Counted from the first letter of the stretch, positions 53,667 through 63,165 are shown. The stretch: 64,000 bases of DNA from UBA1672 sp963977495 (GCA_963977495.1 CAXBOT010000001.1:620001-684000); one strand, 5' to 3'. Notes: generated by a model not told the origin, from the sequence alone. A program made the numbers and translations.

Positions 53667-54038
53667 TTATTGCCGTATAATCTCTATACCCACAGCACCG
53701 CACTCTTGAAAAATGTCCGGTTTTTCAACCTTCACAGACACAGATAAAACGTTCTTATCCAATAGGCATGCCTCAGCGATACGCTCTGCAAATGTCTCAA
53801 GCAAATCAAAATGCTGTTCATCCGCAATGTCTTTTATACGCAGCACAACATGCTCATAGGATACTACATCATTAATACTATTAAGTCGTTTACCTTCATT
53901 ACTCGGCACAGCCATAGCAATATTGATCACAACACGTTGTTTGTCTTGGCGTTCATTATCGTAAATACCAACGGACATATTCAGCGTGAGATCACGAATA
54001 AAAACCGTATCTGTGTGTGTGTCTTGATTTTTATGCAT
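53667..54038 (-). CDS. folB: Dihydroneopterin aldolase family protein
   Basis: The product has 123 residues from the chosen ATG. FolB features are VFIRDLTLNMSVGIYDNERQDKQ, DVVSYEHVVLRI, and LLETFAERIAEACL with the catalytic glutamate, then VKVEKPDIF. It makes 6-hydroxymethyl-dihydropterin in folate synthesis. The ATG overlaps the ccrM stop by 8 bases, so translation is likely coupled to ccrM. An in-frame ATG at 54065 would add 9 residues. Confidence 0.87.
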   Translation of the reverse strand: MHKNQDTHTDTVFIRDLTLNMSVGIYDNERQDKQRVVINIAMAVPSNEGKRLNSINDVVSYEHVVLRIKDIADEQHFDLLETFAERIAEACLLDKNVLSVSVKVEKPDIFQECGAVGIEIIRQ

Positions 54039-55134
54039 GCCCTTGCTCTGCGCGTATCTGGGCACGCAAATGATCTATCGGCAATGACTTGCGCCCATCT
54101 TTATAATGCCAGAAGGTCCAGCCGTTGCAGGACGGTGCATCTTGAACAGCAGCGCCGACTTTATGAATAGAACCGCGCATTGTATCGACGCGGTTTTGCG
54201 TGATGATAGACCCATCGGCGTGAACCGTGGCTTTGTGCCTCTTTTTTGAATCCATCAAGACCGTACCAGGCTCAAGCAAGCCACGTTCCACCAATGAACC
54301 AAACGGCACACGCGGTAATTCACGCTTCGGTTTTGTCTCAACAAGGTTTTCTTTTAAGGGTACAATCGCATCAATGCGCTCTTTTGCAAATGCTGCATAT
54401 GTTTCATCACGCTCCAGCCCAATAAAGGAGCGCCCCAATTTCTTAGCCACCGCGCCGGTCGTTCCCGTTCCGAAAAACGGATCAAGAACGGTATCACCTT
54501 TGCGCGTCGAAGCCATAAGAACACGATGGAGCAGGGACTCTGGCTTTTGCGTTGGATGCGCTTTCTTACCATCCTCACCTTTCAAGCGTTCACTGCCCGT
54601 ACAAAGCGGAAGGTACCAATCACTACGCATCTGCAAATCTTCGTTCAAAGACTTCATCGCATCATAATTGAAATAATATTTTGATTTTTCTGATTTAGAC
54701 GCCCAGATCAATGTTTCATGAGCATTGGTAAAGCGGCGACCACGGAAATTAGGCATTGGATTAGATTTACGCCAGATCACGTCATTTAATATCCAAAACC
54801 CCATATCTTGAAGAATATAACCCAAGCGGAAAATATTGTGATAACTACCAATCACCCAAATTGATCCGTCAGGCGTCAGCGTGTCACGCGCAGCAGAGAG
54901 CCACTCCCGCGTAAAGTCATCATATACTTTCAAACTATCAAATTGATCCCAGTCATTATCAACGGCATCAACTTTTGAATTATTCGGGCGGTGCAAATCA
55001 CCACCAAGTTGAAGGTTATATGGCGGGTCAGCAAAAATACAATCCACGGATTCCTTGGGAAGAGCCTTCATATGCTCTACACAATCACCGATTAGAATTG
55101 AGCCTGTGGATATATTATTTTTTTGACTCGACAT
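54031..55134 (-). CDS. ccrM: Cell-cycle DNA methyltransferase CcrM (GANTC)
   Basis: The product has 367 residues. A beta-class N6-adenine methyltransferase has catalytic DPPYNLQL near residue 36, AdoMet motif DPFFGTGTTGAVA near 218, and HPTQKPESLL before it. The C-terminal extension (RGLLEPGTVLMDSKKRHKATV and PSCNGWTFWHYK) is diagnostic of CcrM. CcrM methylates GANTC late in the alphaproteobacterial cell cycle and so times gene expression. AAAGGAAT precedes the ATG. Its promoter region carries several GANTC sites (see separate entries). Confidence 0.96.
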   Translation of the reverse strand: MSSQKNNISTGSILIGDCVEHMKALPKESVDCIFADPPYNLQLGGDLHRPNNSKVDAVDNDWDQFDSLKVYDDFTREWLSAARDTLTPDGSIWVIGSYHNIFRLGYILQDMGFWILNDVIWRKSNPMPNFRGRRFTNAHETLIWASKSEKSKYYFNYDAMKSLNEDLQMRSDWYLPLCTGSERLKGEDGKKAHPTQKPESLLHRVLMASTRKGDTVLDPFFGTGTTGAVAKKLGRSFIGLERDETYAAFAKERIDAIVPLKENLVETKPKRELPRVPFGSLVERGLLEPGTVLMDSKKRHKATVHADGSIITQNRVDTMRGSIHKVGAAVQDAPSCNGWTFWHYKDGRKSLPIDHLRAQIRAEQGHA

Positions 55135-55161
55135 TTCATATTCCTTTTTTATTTTGAAATC

Positions 55162-55221
55162 GAATCATGAGTTATTACGGACTCGCGGTCAAGAAAAAAT
55201 GTAAAAAATATGTGTGGAGTC
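55162..55221. promoter_or_regulatory. GANTC methylation sites upstream of ccrM
   Basis: GAATC at 55162-55166, GACTC at 55180-55184 and GAGTC at 55217-55221 are CcrM targets in the 122-base gap before ccrM. A fourth, GACTC at 55261-55265, is in the end of rnhB. The first two overlap the promoter core. Confidence 0.75.
55164..55192 (-). promoter_or_regulatory. Promoter of ccrM
   Basis: On the minus strand TTGACC and CATGAT are separated by 17 bases, 30 bases before the ATG. A GANTC site lies in the spacer and another overlaps the -10 box. Confidence 0.5.
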
Positions 55222-55256
55222 AGAATGTTATATAAATTTCTTGATGTAACCCGTTG

Positions 55257-55859
55257 TTACGACTCAAGAATTTTTCGAACAGGCGCAAAGCTGCGTCGAT
55301 GGTGCGGAGTCACGCCGTGAACCAACAAAGCTTGCCTATGTTCCGCTGTCGGATACCCTGCGTTGCGTTCCCAGCCATAATGCGGGTGCTCATTGGCGAG
55401 TTTACGCATAATGCGGTCACGATAGACCTTGGCAATGATGGAGGCCGCGGCGATGCTCTTCGATTTTTGATCACCCTTCACAACAGCAACAGCATGCGAG
55501 CATAGATCCGGCGTTTTATTACCATCAACCAAAGCATGCGTAATACCGGAAATCTGATCATGCGCATTTTTCATGGCGGTTAAGGACGCTTGCAAAATAT
55601 TACTCTCATCAATTTCCAGTGGCGAGAGCGCACTAATCGCATAGGGGAAATGCGCCGTAATCTGTTTGAACAATTCTTCGCGCTTTACGGGGGAGACTTT
55701 TTTACTATCTGCAATCGCCGCTACAAAATCGAGGCTGCGCTTATCTCGGGGAATAACAACGCACGCCGCAACAACAGGCCCTGCCAACGGGCCGCGACCG
55801 ACTTCGTCCAAGCCACACACGACGCCGTCATATTGATCTTCGAGCGAAAAATCAGCCAT
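55257..55859 (-). CDS. rnhB: Ribonuclease HII
   Basis: The product has 200 residues. The GLDEVGRGPLAGPVVAA motif at the start carries the catalytic Asp-Glu, and further acidic residues lie in ALVDGNKTP and ASIIAKVYRDRIM. It cuts RNA in RNA-DNA hybrids, including single ribonucleotides. It ends 122 bases before ccrM, and pepN precedes it by 4 bases. Confidence 0.95.
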   Translation of the reverse strand: MADFSLEDQYDGVVCGLDEVGRGPLAGPVVAACVVIPRDKRSLDFVAAIADSKKVSPVKREELFKQITAHFPYAISALSPLEIDESNILQASLTAMKNAHDQISGITHALVDGNKTPDLCSHAVAVVKGDQKSKSIAAASIIAKVYRDRIMRKLANEHPHYGWERNAGYPTAEHRQALLVHGVTPHHRRSFAPVRKILES

Positions 55860-55863
55860 AGGA

Positions 55864-58482
55864 CTATCCGTTCAGGCTCTTACTCGCGATTTCGAAAATA
55901 TCCGGTGCGATATCCTTAATATCAAGAATGTCGCTCAGCGCTTGTTTCAATAACGCCTGACGGTCAGGGGTATATCTACGCCATTCGCGCATTGGCGTTA
56001 AAAGACGCGCCGCTATTTGCGGGTTGATTGTATTCAATTCAATCACAGCGTCACGCAAGAAGGCATAGCCCGAACCATCCGCCGCATGGAAACATGCCGG
56101 ATTATTCATGGCAAAGGCCGCATAGAGCGAACGCACACGATTAGGATTCTTAATGTTGAAATCCTTATGTGTTTTCAAAATATTGAGTTTTTCAACTGTG
56201 TCAGACAAGGGTGACGTCGCCTGAAGAGAGAACCATTTATCAATCACAAGCGGATAAGATTGATAGCGTTCATAAAAATCGTCGAAAACTTCGTCGCGTT
56301 CCGGGTTGGTGTTCGCTGCCAATGACGACAATGCAGCAACGCGGTCAGTCATATTATTAGCCGTAAAATAATGCTCCTTCGCATATTTCGCACAGCCCGT
56401 GCCATGTGTCGAGGTTAGAACAGACAACGCCGCATTCCTAAGGGAGCGTTTGGCAATCGCGTCTGCATCAACAGAAAATGCACCGCTTTGCTCATTGGCT
56501 TTATAAATCTTTTGTAAATTTGATTTATGCGTGCGCTTTAACGCAGCCAACAAAAACTCTCTTGCCTTATGGATCGCAACGGGGTCGACGTTCTGCCTTT
56601 GTTGGATAATCGTTGCCACATCGGGGAGCGTCATGGCGCGCGCAAGCAAGGCTCTATCGCTGCCGGATAAATCATCTTTAAGTGCATCGGTGTAAATCTC
56701 GCCATAGCCTTGTAAGAACATCTCAGGCACTTCCGGTTTTTCGCCTTGCTCGATTTTATCGGTGAGCATATTCAGCATTTTTGCATGTAATATGCGCCCC
56801 GATTCCCATCGGTTGAAACCGTCATACACTTCATTTTGTGTCAGAAATATATAATCCGCATCACTAAGATTTGTTTTCAGTTTTACAGGTGCGGAAAAGC
56901 CGCGCATCACAGATGGCACAGGGCGCGAGGCAATATTTTCAAATGTAAATTCCTGCGCGCTTTGCGTGAAATTCAAAATTTCAGTGCCAATTAAATCCGC
57001 GCCGTCTTCCCCGATCAATCCCAATGCGATTGGAATAACCATCGGCTTTTTGTTGCTCTGATTGGGTGTGTCAGGGGTTTGCTGCGTTAATTTAACGGTG
57101 TAGGTCTGGCTCGACGCATCATAAGCGCCCTCAAATGTTACCTCAGGCGTACCGGCTTGCTCATACCATAGACGGAATTGTGATAAATCAACGCCGCTGG
57201 CATCTTCCATCGCTTTTACAAAATCATCACACGTAACGGCTTGACCGTCATGGCGTTCAAAATAAAGGTCTGTGCCTTTACGGTATTTTTCAGCGCCTAA
57301 AATTGTACGCATCATACGAATAACTTCTGCGCCTTTTTCATACACCGTCATCGTATAAAAATTATTGATTTCAATGTAATTATCAGGGCGGATGGGATGG
57401 GAAAGGGGAGATGCATCCTCAGCAAACTGAAAACGGCGCAAATGCGTAACATCATCAATGCGCTGTACATCACGTGAATGCGTATCGGCAGAAAATTCCT
57501 GATCACGAAAAACGGTCAAACCTTCTTTAAGGGAAAGCTGGAACCAATCGCGGCACGTCACGCGGTTACCGCTCCAATTGTGGAAATATTCATGCGCAAT
57601 CACGCCCTCAACGCGCATAAAGTCACTATCCGTTGCTGTTTCTTGCTGAGCGAGGACAAGCGCCGTATTGAAAATATTAAGGGATTTATTTTCCATCGCG
57701 CCCATATTGAAATCGCTCACCGCGACAATATTGAAAATATCGAGATCGTATTCGAGGCCGTACACTTCCTCATCCCACGTCATTGAGCGTTTCAAGCTAT
57801 CCATCGCGTGGGCGCACTGGCCCTCATCCCCATGGCGGACGTAAATGTATAAATCAACTTCGCGCCCCGATGCGGTGATAAATGTGTCATGAATATGCGT
57901 CAGATCACCCGCGACGAGCGCAAACAAATAGCAAGGCTTTGGGTGCGGGTCTTCCCATATGGTGAAATGGCGATCTTCTCCAGCTTCACCGCCATCCGTG
58001 CGGTTACCATTGGATAACAGCACAGGGTATTTTTTATCGGCTTCGATACGCACCGTAAACGTCGTTAGAACATCAGGGCGGTCTGGATAATAGGTAATAT
58101 GTCGGAAACCTTCGGCTTCACACTGGGTACAATATGTACCGCCAGAATTATACAACCCTTCTAAGCGTGTGTTTGTCTCGGGATATATTTGGGTTTGGAT
58201 TTCCAGCGTAAACTGATCCGCAGAGCAGGGAATCGTCAGCGTTTCTTCTGTTCGCTGATAATCAGAAATCGCCGCACCATCGACTGTAACATTGAGCAGC
58301 TCTAACGCCTCACCATTCAATATGATTTCACCGCTCGATTTATTCACACGATTGATCTGACTTTTTGCCGTTACAATCGTATAGCCATCATGAATATCAA
58401 AGTTTAATTCAAAACTTTCGATTTCAAACGGGTAGGGGGTGTAATCTTTGAGGAATATGGTTTTAGGCGTATCTGTTCGCAT
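55864..58482 (-). CDS. pepN: Aminopeptidase N (M1)
   Basis: The product has 872 residues from the chosen ATG. The exopeptidase motif GAMENKSLNIF lies near residue 255. The zinc site HEYFHNW near 290 is followed by the third ligand glutamate in LKEGLTVFRD. A long helical C-terminal domain completes it, the E. coli PepN layout. It removes N-terminal residues from peptides in the cytoplasm. The frame extends to ATG 58527, but MRTDTPKTIFLKDY at 58482 matches the family start better. Confidence 0.95.
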   Translation of the reverse strand: MRTDTPKTIFLKDYTPYPFEIESFELNFDIHDGYTIVTAKSQINRVNKSSGEIILNGEALELLNVTVDGAAISDYQRTEETLTIPCSADQFTLEIQTQIYPETNTRLEGLYNSGGTYCTQCEAEGFRHITYYPDRPDVLTTFTVRIEADKKYPVLLSNGNRTDGGEAGEDRHFTIWEDPHPKPCYLFALVAGDLTHIHDTFITASGREVDLYIYVRHGDEGQCAHAMDSLKRSMTWDEEVYGLEYDLDIFNIVAVSDFNMGAMENKSLNIFNTALVLAQQETATDSDFMRVEGVIAHEYFHNWSGNRVTCRDWFQLSLKEGLTVFRDQEFSADTHSRDVQRIDDVTHLRRFQFAEDASPLSHPIRPDNYIEINNFYTMTVYEKGAEVIRMMRTILGAEKYRKGTDLYFERHDGQAVTCDDFVKAMEDASGVDLSQFRLWYEQAGTPEVTFEGAYDASSQTYTVKLTQQTPDTPNQSNKKPMVIPIALGLIGEDGADLIGTEILNFTQSAQEFTFENIASRPVPSVMRGFSAPVKLKTNLSDADYIFLTQNEVYDGFNRWESGRILHAKMLNMLTDKIEQGEKPEVPEMFLQGYGEIYTDALKDDLSGSDRALLARAMTLPDVATIIQQRQNVDPVAIHKAREFLLAALKRTHKSNLQKIYKANEQSGAFSVDADAIAKRSLRNAALSVLTSTHGTGCAKYAKEHYFTANNMTDRVAALSSLAANTNPERDEVFDDFYERYQSYPLVIDKWFSLQATSPLSDTVEKLNILKTHKDFNIKNPNRVRSLYAAFAMNNPACFHAADGSGYAFLRDAVIELNTINPQIAARLLTPMREWRRYTPDRQALLKQALSDILDIKDIAPDIFEIASKSLNG

Positions 58483-58558
58483 TGCTCGCTCTTTTTTTGA
58501 TTCGTTTATAACCAAATGATGAAGCAAAAACGCACAGAAGCAAAGGGGGCAAAATGAT

Positions 58559-59710
58559 TTACCCTTCGATCACCATATCATTGCGATGGATCAATTCATT
58601 GCGCCCGATATAGCCAAGGATTTCGTGGATATCCTTACTGTTTCTGCCGATAATCTTAAGAGCATCATGGACGTTATAAGCACTCACGCCCATGCCGATT
58701 TTATGACCGACAGAATTTAAAATCTCAACAACATCGCCGCGGTCAAACTTTCCTTCAACAAAGCTAACGCCAATAGGAAGGAGGCTCTTGCCATTATTTA
58801 AAGCAGCCAACGCACCATCATCAACAGTAACCCTGCCTTTAGGGCTCATATGCGCGCCAAGCCATATCTTACGAGCATTGTTATCGCATTCTTGCGCGAT
58901 GAATAAAGAGGAACGCTTGGACGGGTTATTATAAATATGCGCCAAGGCGTTGTCTTCGCGCCCATCCGTAATCACAAGATGAATACCGGCCTTTGTTGCA
59001 GACAGAGCAGCTTCGATTTTACTTTTCATACCGCCTGTACTTAAACCGGGAATCGCATCACCCGCCATTGTGACATGCTCGTCCGTGATTTTCTCAATAA
59101 TAGGAAAATGCACAGCGTCAGGATTCTTATCAGGGTTATCCGTATATAAACCGTCAGCAGTAGAGAGAAGCACGACCGTGTCAGAAAAGATCATTTGCGC
59201 CACTCTGACACTTAAACGATCATTATCACCAAAGCGGATCTCGCCCGTGGATACCGTGTCGTTTTCGTTGATCACAGGCACAATCCCTGCATCAAGAAGC
59301 GTATGGAGTGTTTCGCGTGCATTGAGGTTCATGCGACGGTTCTCTGTTTCACTCATCGTCAAAAGAACCTGCGCCGCGTCAATATTATATTTTGCCAAAG
59401 CCTGAAAATAGCCATTAAACACATGATATTGCCCAACGGAGGAGGCGGCTTGTTTCTGCGCGAGGGGAATATTTTTTGGTGGCATATCAATAGGAATGCC
59501 GAGTGCTTTACGCCCCAGAGCGACGCTGCCCGATGACACAATCACAACCTTTTTGCCGTTTTGCATCAATGTGTACACATCATGCGCCAAAGCATCCATC
59601 CAAGACTGATTGATATTTTCTTGGTCTTTACCCAAAACAAGAACGGAACCGATTTTAACAACAACCAGTGAACTATCACTCAATACGGATTGGGTCGATA
59701 ACGTTGTCAT
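58559..59710 (-). CDS. proB: Glutamate 5-kinase
   Basis: The product has 383 residues. An amino-acid kinase domain has LVVVKIGSVLVL, IVSSGSVALGRKAL, NENDTVSTGEIRFGDND and GLSTGGMKSKIEAA. A C-terminal PUA domain lies at about 295-375. It phosphorylates glutamate in proline synthesis, feeding ProA. It overlaps obgE by 4 bases (ATGA). proA is not next to it but 17 kb away. Confidence 0.95.
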   Translation of the reverse strand: MTTLSTQSVLSDSSLVVVKIGSVLVLGKDQENINQSWMDALAHDVYTLMQNGKKVVIVSSGSVALGRKALGIPIDMPPKNIPLAQKQAASSVGQYHVFNGYFQALAKYNIDAAQVLLTMSETENRRMNLNARETLHTLLDAGIVPVINENDTVSTGEIRFGDNDRLSVRVAQMIFSDTVVLLSTADGLYTDNPDKNPDAVHFPIIEKITDEHVTMAGDAIPGLSTGGMKSKIEAALSATKAGIHLVITDGREDNALAHIYNNPSKRSSLFIAQECDNNARKIWLGAHMSPKGRVTVDDGALAALNNGKSLLPIGVSFVEGKFDRGDVVEILNSVGHKIGMGVSAYNVHDALKIIGRNSKDIHEILGYIGRNELIHRNDMVIEG

Positions 59711-60735
59711 GGTTCGAATGATACCTCTTCTACACCTTCGTTGTATTTTTCTTTATACACGATTTGGGCGAGCAGATAGAGAATATCTTTTGTATTTTCA
59801 CCTGATACGGCCGACATCACATGAACTTTTTCACCGATGGCATCTTCCAAAGTTTTGGCCTGATCCTGCGCAAGTTCAGCGCCCAGAGCGTCCGCTTTGT
59901 TCAAAACAATCACTTCCTGCTTATCCTGCAAATCCGCGCCATATTCCGTTAATTCATGACGAATTGTTTTATAGGCATCAATCAAATCATCCTGCGTCGA
60001 ATCAATAATATGCAACAATACGGATGTGCGCTCTACATGACCAAGAAAACGATCCCCCAGACCGTGCCCCTCATGCGCGCCTTCAATCAAGCCAGGAATA
60101 TCCGCAATAACAAAATCACGATCACCCGCCTTAACAACCCCAAGATTCGGGTGCAGCGTCGTAAAGGGGTAGTCCGCAATTTTAGGTGTTGCGTTAGAAC
60201 ACGCAGCCAAAAATGTTGATTTCCCTGCATTCGGCAAGCCAACCAACCCAACGTCAGCAATCAGTTTCAAGCGCAGCCATACAGCAACCTCTTGCCCCGG
60301 CCAGCCCGGTGTAAATTTACGCGGCGCTTGGTTGGTTGAGCTTTTATAATGTGCATTACCACAGCCGCCATCGCCGCCTTTTAAAAACTTCAGGCGCTGT
60401 CCCGGTACGACAAGGTCCGCAAGAACCGTTTCTTTATCTTCATCCAGAATCTCTGTTCCCACAGGAACGCGGATAACACAATCGTCACCACCGGCACCTG
60501 TTTTATTTCGGCCCGAACCATTACGTCCCGGTTCGGCTTTGAAATGCTGCTGATATCTGAAATCAATCAAGGTATTGAGCGTTTCAAACACCTCAAAATA
60601 AACATCGCCGCCCTTACCGCCATTTCCGCCATCGGGGCCGCCATATTCTACATATTTCTCACGGCGAAAAGAAACGCAGCCCGGGCCGCCTTTACCGCTT
60701 TGAATATATATTTTTGCTTGATCCAGAAATTTCAT
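59707..60735 (-). CDS. obgE: Obg-family GTPase
   Basis: The product has 342 residues. A glycine-rich Obg fold (about 1-158, GGPDGGNGGKGGDVYFE) precedes a G domain with G1 GLPNAGKST, G3 DIPGLIEGAHEGHGLG and G4 NKAD. It acts in late 50S assembly and in stress and cell-cycle control. A terminator-like hairpin separates it from rpmA, which may lower its expression relative to the ribosomal proteins. Confidence 0.96.
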   Translation of the reverse strand: MKFLDQAKIYIQSGKGGPGCVSFRREKYVEYGGPDGGNGGKGGDVYFEVFETLNTLIDFRYQQHFKAEPGRNGSGRNKTGAGGDDCVIRVPVGTEILDEDKETVLADLVVPGQRLKFLKGGDGGCGNAHYKSSTNQAPRKFTPGWPGQEVAVWLRLKLIADVGLVGLPNAGKSTFLAACSNATPKIADYPFTTLHPNLGVVKAGDRDFVIADIPGLIEGAHEGHGLGDRFLGHVERTSVLLHIIDSTQDDLIDAYKTIRHELTEYGADLQDKQEVIVLNKADALGAELAQDQAKTLEDAIGEKVHVMSAVSGENTKDILYLLAQIVYKEKYNEGVEEVSFEP

Positions 60736-60752
60736 TTAACCTAATCTTCCAT

Positions 60753-60780
60753 AGAAAAAAGGGGATACACGTTCCCCTTT
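60753..60780 (-). terminator. Intrinsic terminator between rpmA and obgE
   Basis: AAAGGGGA pairs with TCCCCTTT around seven bases, followed on the minus strand by TTTTTTC. It probably stops most transcripts after rplU-rpmA. Confidence 0.8.
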
Positions 60781-60809
60781 ATAAATCTTATTGTTTCTTT
60801 AAAGAAAGC

Positions 60810-61094
60810 TTATTCCGCAGCTTGTGCAACCGTACCGTCATTTGCCGGAACGATATTCACGACCGCTTGATCGCCTTTGCCTCTTGTAAACAAAACTTGT
60901 CCATCAAGAAGTGCGAAAATTGTGTGGTCTTTACCCAAGCCAACATTTTTACCCGGCTTCCATTTTGTGCCGCGTTGACGAACAATAATGTTACCAGCAA
61001 GAACTTCTTCACCACCGTAGCGTTTCACACCAAGACGACGACCAATCGAATCGCGTCCGTTTCTGGAACTACCACCTGCTTTTTTATGTGCCAT
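60810..61094 (-). CDS. rpmA: 50S ribosomal protein L27
   Basis: The product has 94 residues. It begins MAHKKAGGSSRNGRDSIGRRLGVKRYGG, the L27 hallmark, with no cleavable N-terminal extension. The N-terminus reaches toward the peptidyl-transferase centre. A short Ala-rich tail (TVAQAAE) follows. It is second in rplU-rpmA-obgE-proB. Confidence 0.97.
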   Translation of the reverse strand: MAHKKAGGSSRNGRDSIGRRLGVKRYGGEEVLAGNIIVRQRGTKWKPGKNVGLGKDHTIFALLDGQVLFTRGKGDQAVVNIVPANDGTVAQAAE

Positions 61095-61120
61095 AATCTT
61101 TTCTCCTGAATTTTATTCGC

Positions 61121-61435
61121 TTACGCCGCTTTAATATTTGTAATTTGAATCATTGTCAGATCCTGACGATGACCTTTTTTACGACGGTAATTTTGGCGAC
61201 GTTTCTTCTTGAATATCGTGATTTTAGGGCCGCGTGTCTGGGCAACAACCGTTGCTTCCACTGTAGCACCCTTGATCAAAGGCTCACCAATTGTTGATTT
61301 CTTACCATCAGCAACCATCAACACTTCATCCAGTGTCACTTTATCGCCTTCTGCACCTTCTAGCTTTTCAACAAGAAGTTTATCGTCTTTTTGAACTTTA
61401 TACTGTTTTCCACCAGTTTTTATGACTGCAAACAT
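61121..61435 (-). CDS. rplU: 50S ribosomal protein L21
   Basis: The product has 104 residues starting MFAVIKTGGKQYKV. The TIFKKKRRQNYRRKKGHRQ segment near residue 75 is the L21 signature. The frame can be opened to 61480 but the ATG at 61435 is the family start. L21 binds 23S rRNA. Confidence 0.96.
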   Translation of the reverse strand: MFAVIKTGGKQYKVQKDDKLLVEKLEGAEGDKVTLDEVLMVADGKKSTIGEPLIKGATVEATVVAQTRGPKITIFKKKRRQNYRRKKGHRQDLTMIQITNIKAA

Positions 61436-61509
61436 CGCACTTAATTCCGTTTTTTTATATTTAATTTTGCCCGAAGGCACATCGCACGTCTTTTACGCTC
61501 TGAGCGATG

Positions 61510-61539
61510 GTAATAATCATATTCCAACAGGGGTGTCAA
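61510..61539 (-). promoter_or_regulatory. Strong promoter of rplU-rpmA
   Basis: On the minus strand a perfect TTGACA box is followed after 18 bases by TATTAC (or after 17 by TTATTA), 75 bases before rplU. The 302-base gap at 61436-61737 holds this promoter and the palindrome before nhaD. I see nothing else in it. Confidence 0.7.
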
Positions 61540-61691
61540 GAAATATCGTGCCGATTGTTACACGTTTTCATGTGAAACGCATCCAAATAAAAAATAAAAT
61601 CGCATTATCTATAAAAATCCATAACAAATTATTCGCGTTTTTCGAGTGCATTAATCCAATTACCCTTGGTCACAAATAATTTTTATGATAC

Positions 61692-61711
61692 TTAACTTTC
61701 GCATAAGTTAA
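61692..61711 (+). promoter_or_regulatory. Palindrome upstream of nhaD
   Basis: TTAACTT and AAGTTAA are perfect 7-base arms around TCGCAT, 26 bases before the nhaD start. No T-tract follows, so an operator or RNA hairpin is more likely than a terminator. Confidence 0.35.
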
Positions 61712-61737
61712 AATAAAACCACGGCGAATATATTATT

Positions 61738-63159
61738 ATGAAGATCACAAAGTTTCTACCCGTCCTAATCGCACTCCTTACTTTTATTGCATGGCCTGTT
61801 CTGGCTTCAAGCGGTGATACAGAGGGCACAACAGGCAATTTGAATGTCGGCTTACACTGGGGGGGCATTCTTTGTATTGCGATCTTTATTTTATCTTATG
61901 CCGCTGTATTAGCAGAAGAATTCACGCATATGCGTAAATCCAAACCCGTTATGCTTGGCGCAGGGCTTATCTGGATTGTCATCGCATTTATTGCGCCTCA
62001 ATATGGTGTTGATAAGCAAGGTATTCACACCGCCATTTTCCACGGTCTTGAAGAATATGCCAGCTTAATGCTCTTCCTTTTGGCTGCAATGACCTACATC
62101 AGCGCATTGGAAAATCGTAATGTTTTTGCTTATATCCGAATGAAGCTTGTTTTATCGGGTATGAGCTTACGCCAACTTTTCTGGGCAACCGGCTTTTTTG
62201 CATTCTTCCTTTCACCCATCGCAGATAACCTGACGACAGCATTGGTTATGGGAACCGTAATCATGGCCGTGGGCCGATCAAACGCGCGTTTTATCACGCT
62301 AGGCTGTGTAAACGTGGTCTGCGCAGCAAATGCAGGCGGGGCGTTCAGCCCCTTTGGTGATATCACGACACTCATGGTGTGGCAGGCCGGAAACGTCACA
62401 TTCTTTGAATTCTTTGATCTGTTTATACCGTCACTTGTATGCTTCGTCGTACCTGCGATTATGATGACCTTTTTCATTCCCAAAGAGCAGCCGGAAACAA
62501 TTGGCGAACGCATTGAGATGAAGCAGGGCGCAAAGCTTATTGTTGTACTTGGTTTCGGAACCATTGGCCTTGCTGTAACCCTAGAACAAACGCTAGGTCT
62601 CCCGCCTTTTGTCGGCATGATGACAGGGCTATCTGTCCTGATGATTACGGCATGGCTTATACGTAGAACAACGTTGATTTCGAAAGAAAAGGATCATGAT
62701 TTCGATATTCTGCACAATGTTGCCTCCGCAGAATGGGATACGCTTTTCTTTTTCTTTGGGGTTATTTTCAGTGTTGGCGGCTTGGGCTATCTCGGTTACC
62801 TGGAAATCATGTCGACGACCATGTACACAGGCTGGGGGCCAAGTGCGACCAACATATTCTTGGGGATCATGTCTGCCTTAATTGACAACATCCCTGTCAT
62901 GTTTGCCGTATTAACCATGAACCCCGAAATGGATCACTTCCAGTGGCTTTTGGTTACGCTGACAACGGGCGTAGGGGGAAGCATCCTTTCTATCGGTTCG
63001 GCAGCTGGTGTAGCTCTTATGGGCGTTGCACGTGGTTACTATACGTTCTTCTCGCACCTCAAATGGGCACCTTTCGTGATTGTCGGATATATCGCAGCCA
63101 TCGCCACGCATTTTTACATGAACAGTCACCTTATAGGCACGACTTCAATGGCGATGTAA
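61738..63159 (+). CDS. nhaD: Na+/H+ antiporter NhaD
   Basis: The product has 473 residues. A signal-like N-terminus (residues 1-24, ending VLASSGD) is followed by about eleven membrane helices. NhaD/IT-superfamily features include SPIADNLTTALVMGTV near residue 160, NAGGAFSPFGDITTLMVWQ near 200, and DNIPVMFAVL near 385. It exchanges Na+ (or Li+) for protons and gives salt and alkali tolerance. Confidence 0.93.
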   Translation: MKITKFLPVLIALLTFIAWPVLASSGDTEGTTGNLNVGLHWGGILCIAIFILSYAAVLAEEFTHMRKSKPVMLGAGLIWIVIAFIAPQYGVDKQGIHTAIFHGLEEYASLMLFLLAAMTYISALENRNVFAYIRMKLVLSGMSLRQLFWATGFFAFFLSPIADNLTTALVMGTVIMAVGRSNARFITLGCVNVVCAANAGGAFSPFGDITTLMVWQAGNVTFFEFFDLFIPSLVCFVVPAIMMTFFIPKEQPETIGERIEMKQGAKLIVVLGFGTIGLAVTLEQTLGLPPFVGMMTGLSVLMITAWLIRRTTLISKEKDHDFDILHNVASAEWDTLFFFFGVIFSVGGLGYLGYLEIMSTTMYTGWGPSATNIFLGIMSALIDNIPVMFAVLTMNPEMDHFQWLLVTLTTGVGGSILSIGSAAGVALMGVARGYYTFFSHLKWAPFVIVGYIAAIATHFYMNSHLIGTTSMAM

Positions 63160-63165
63160 TGTGAT

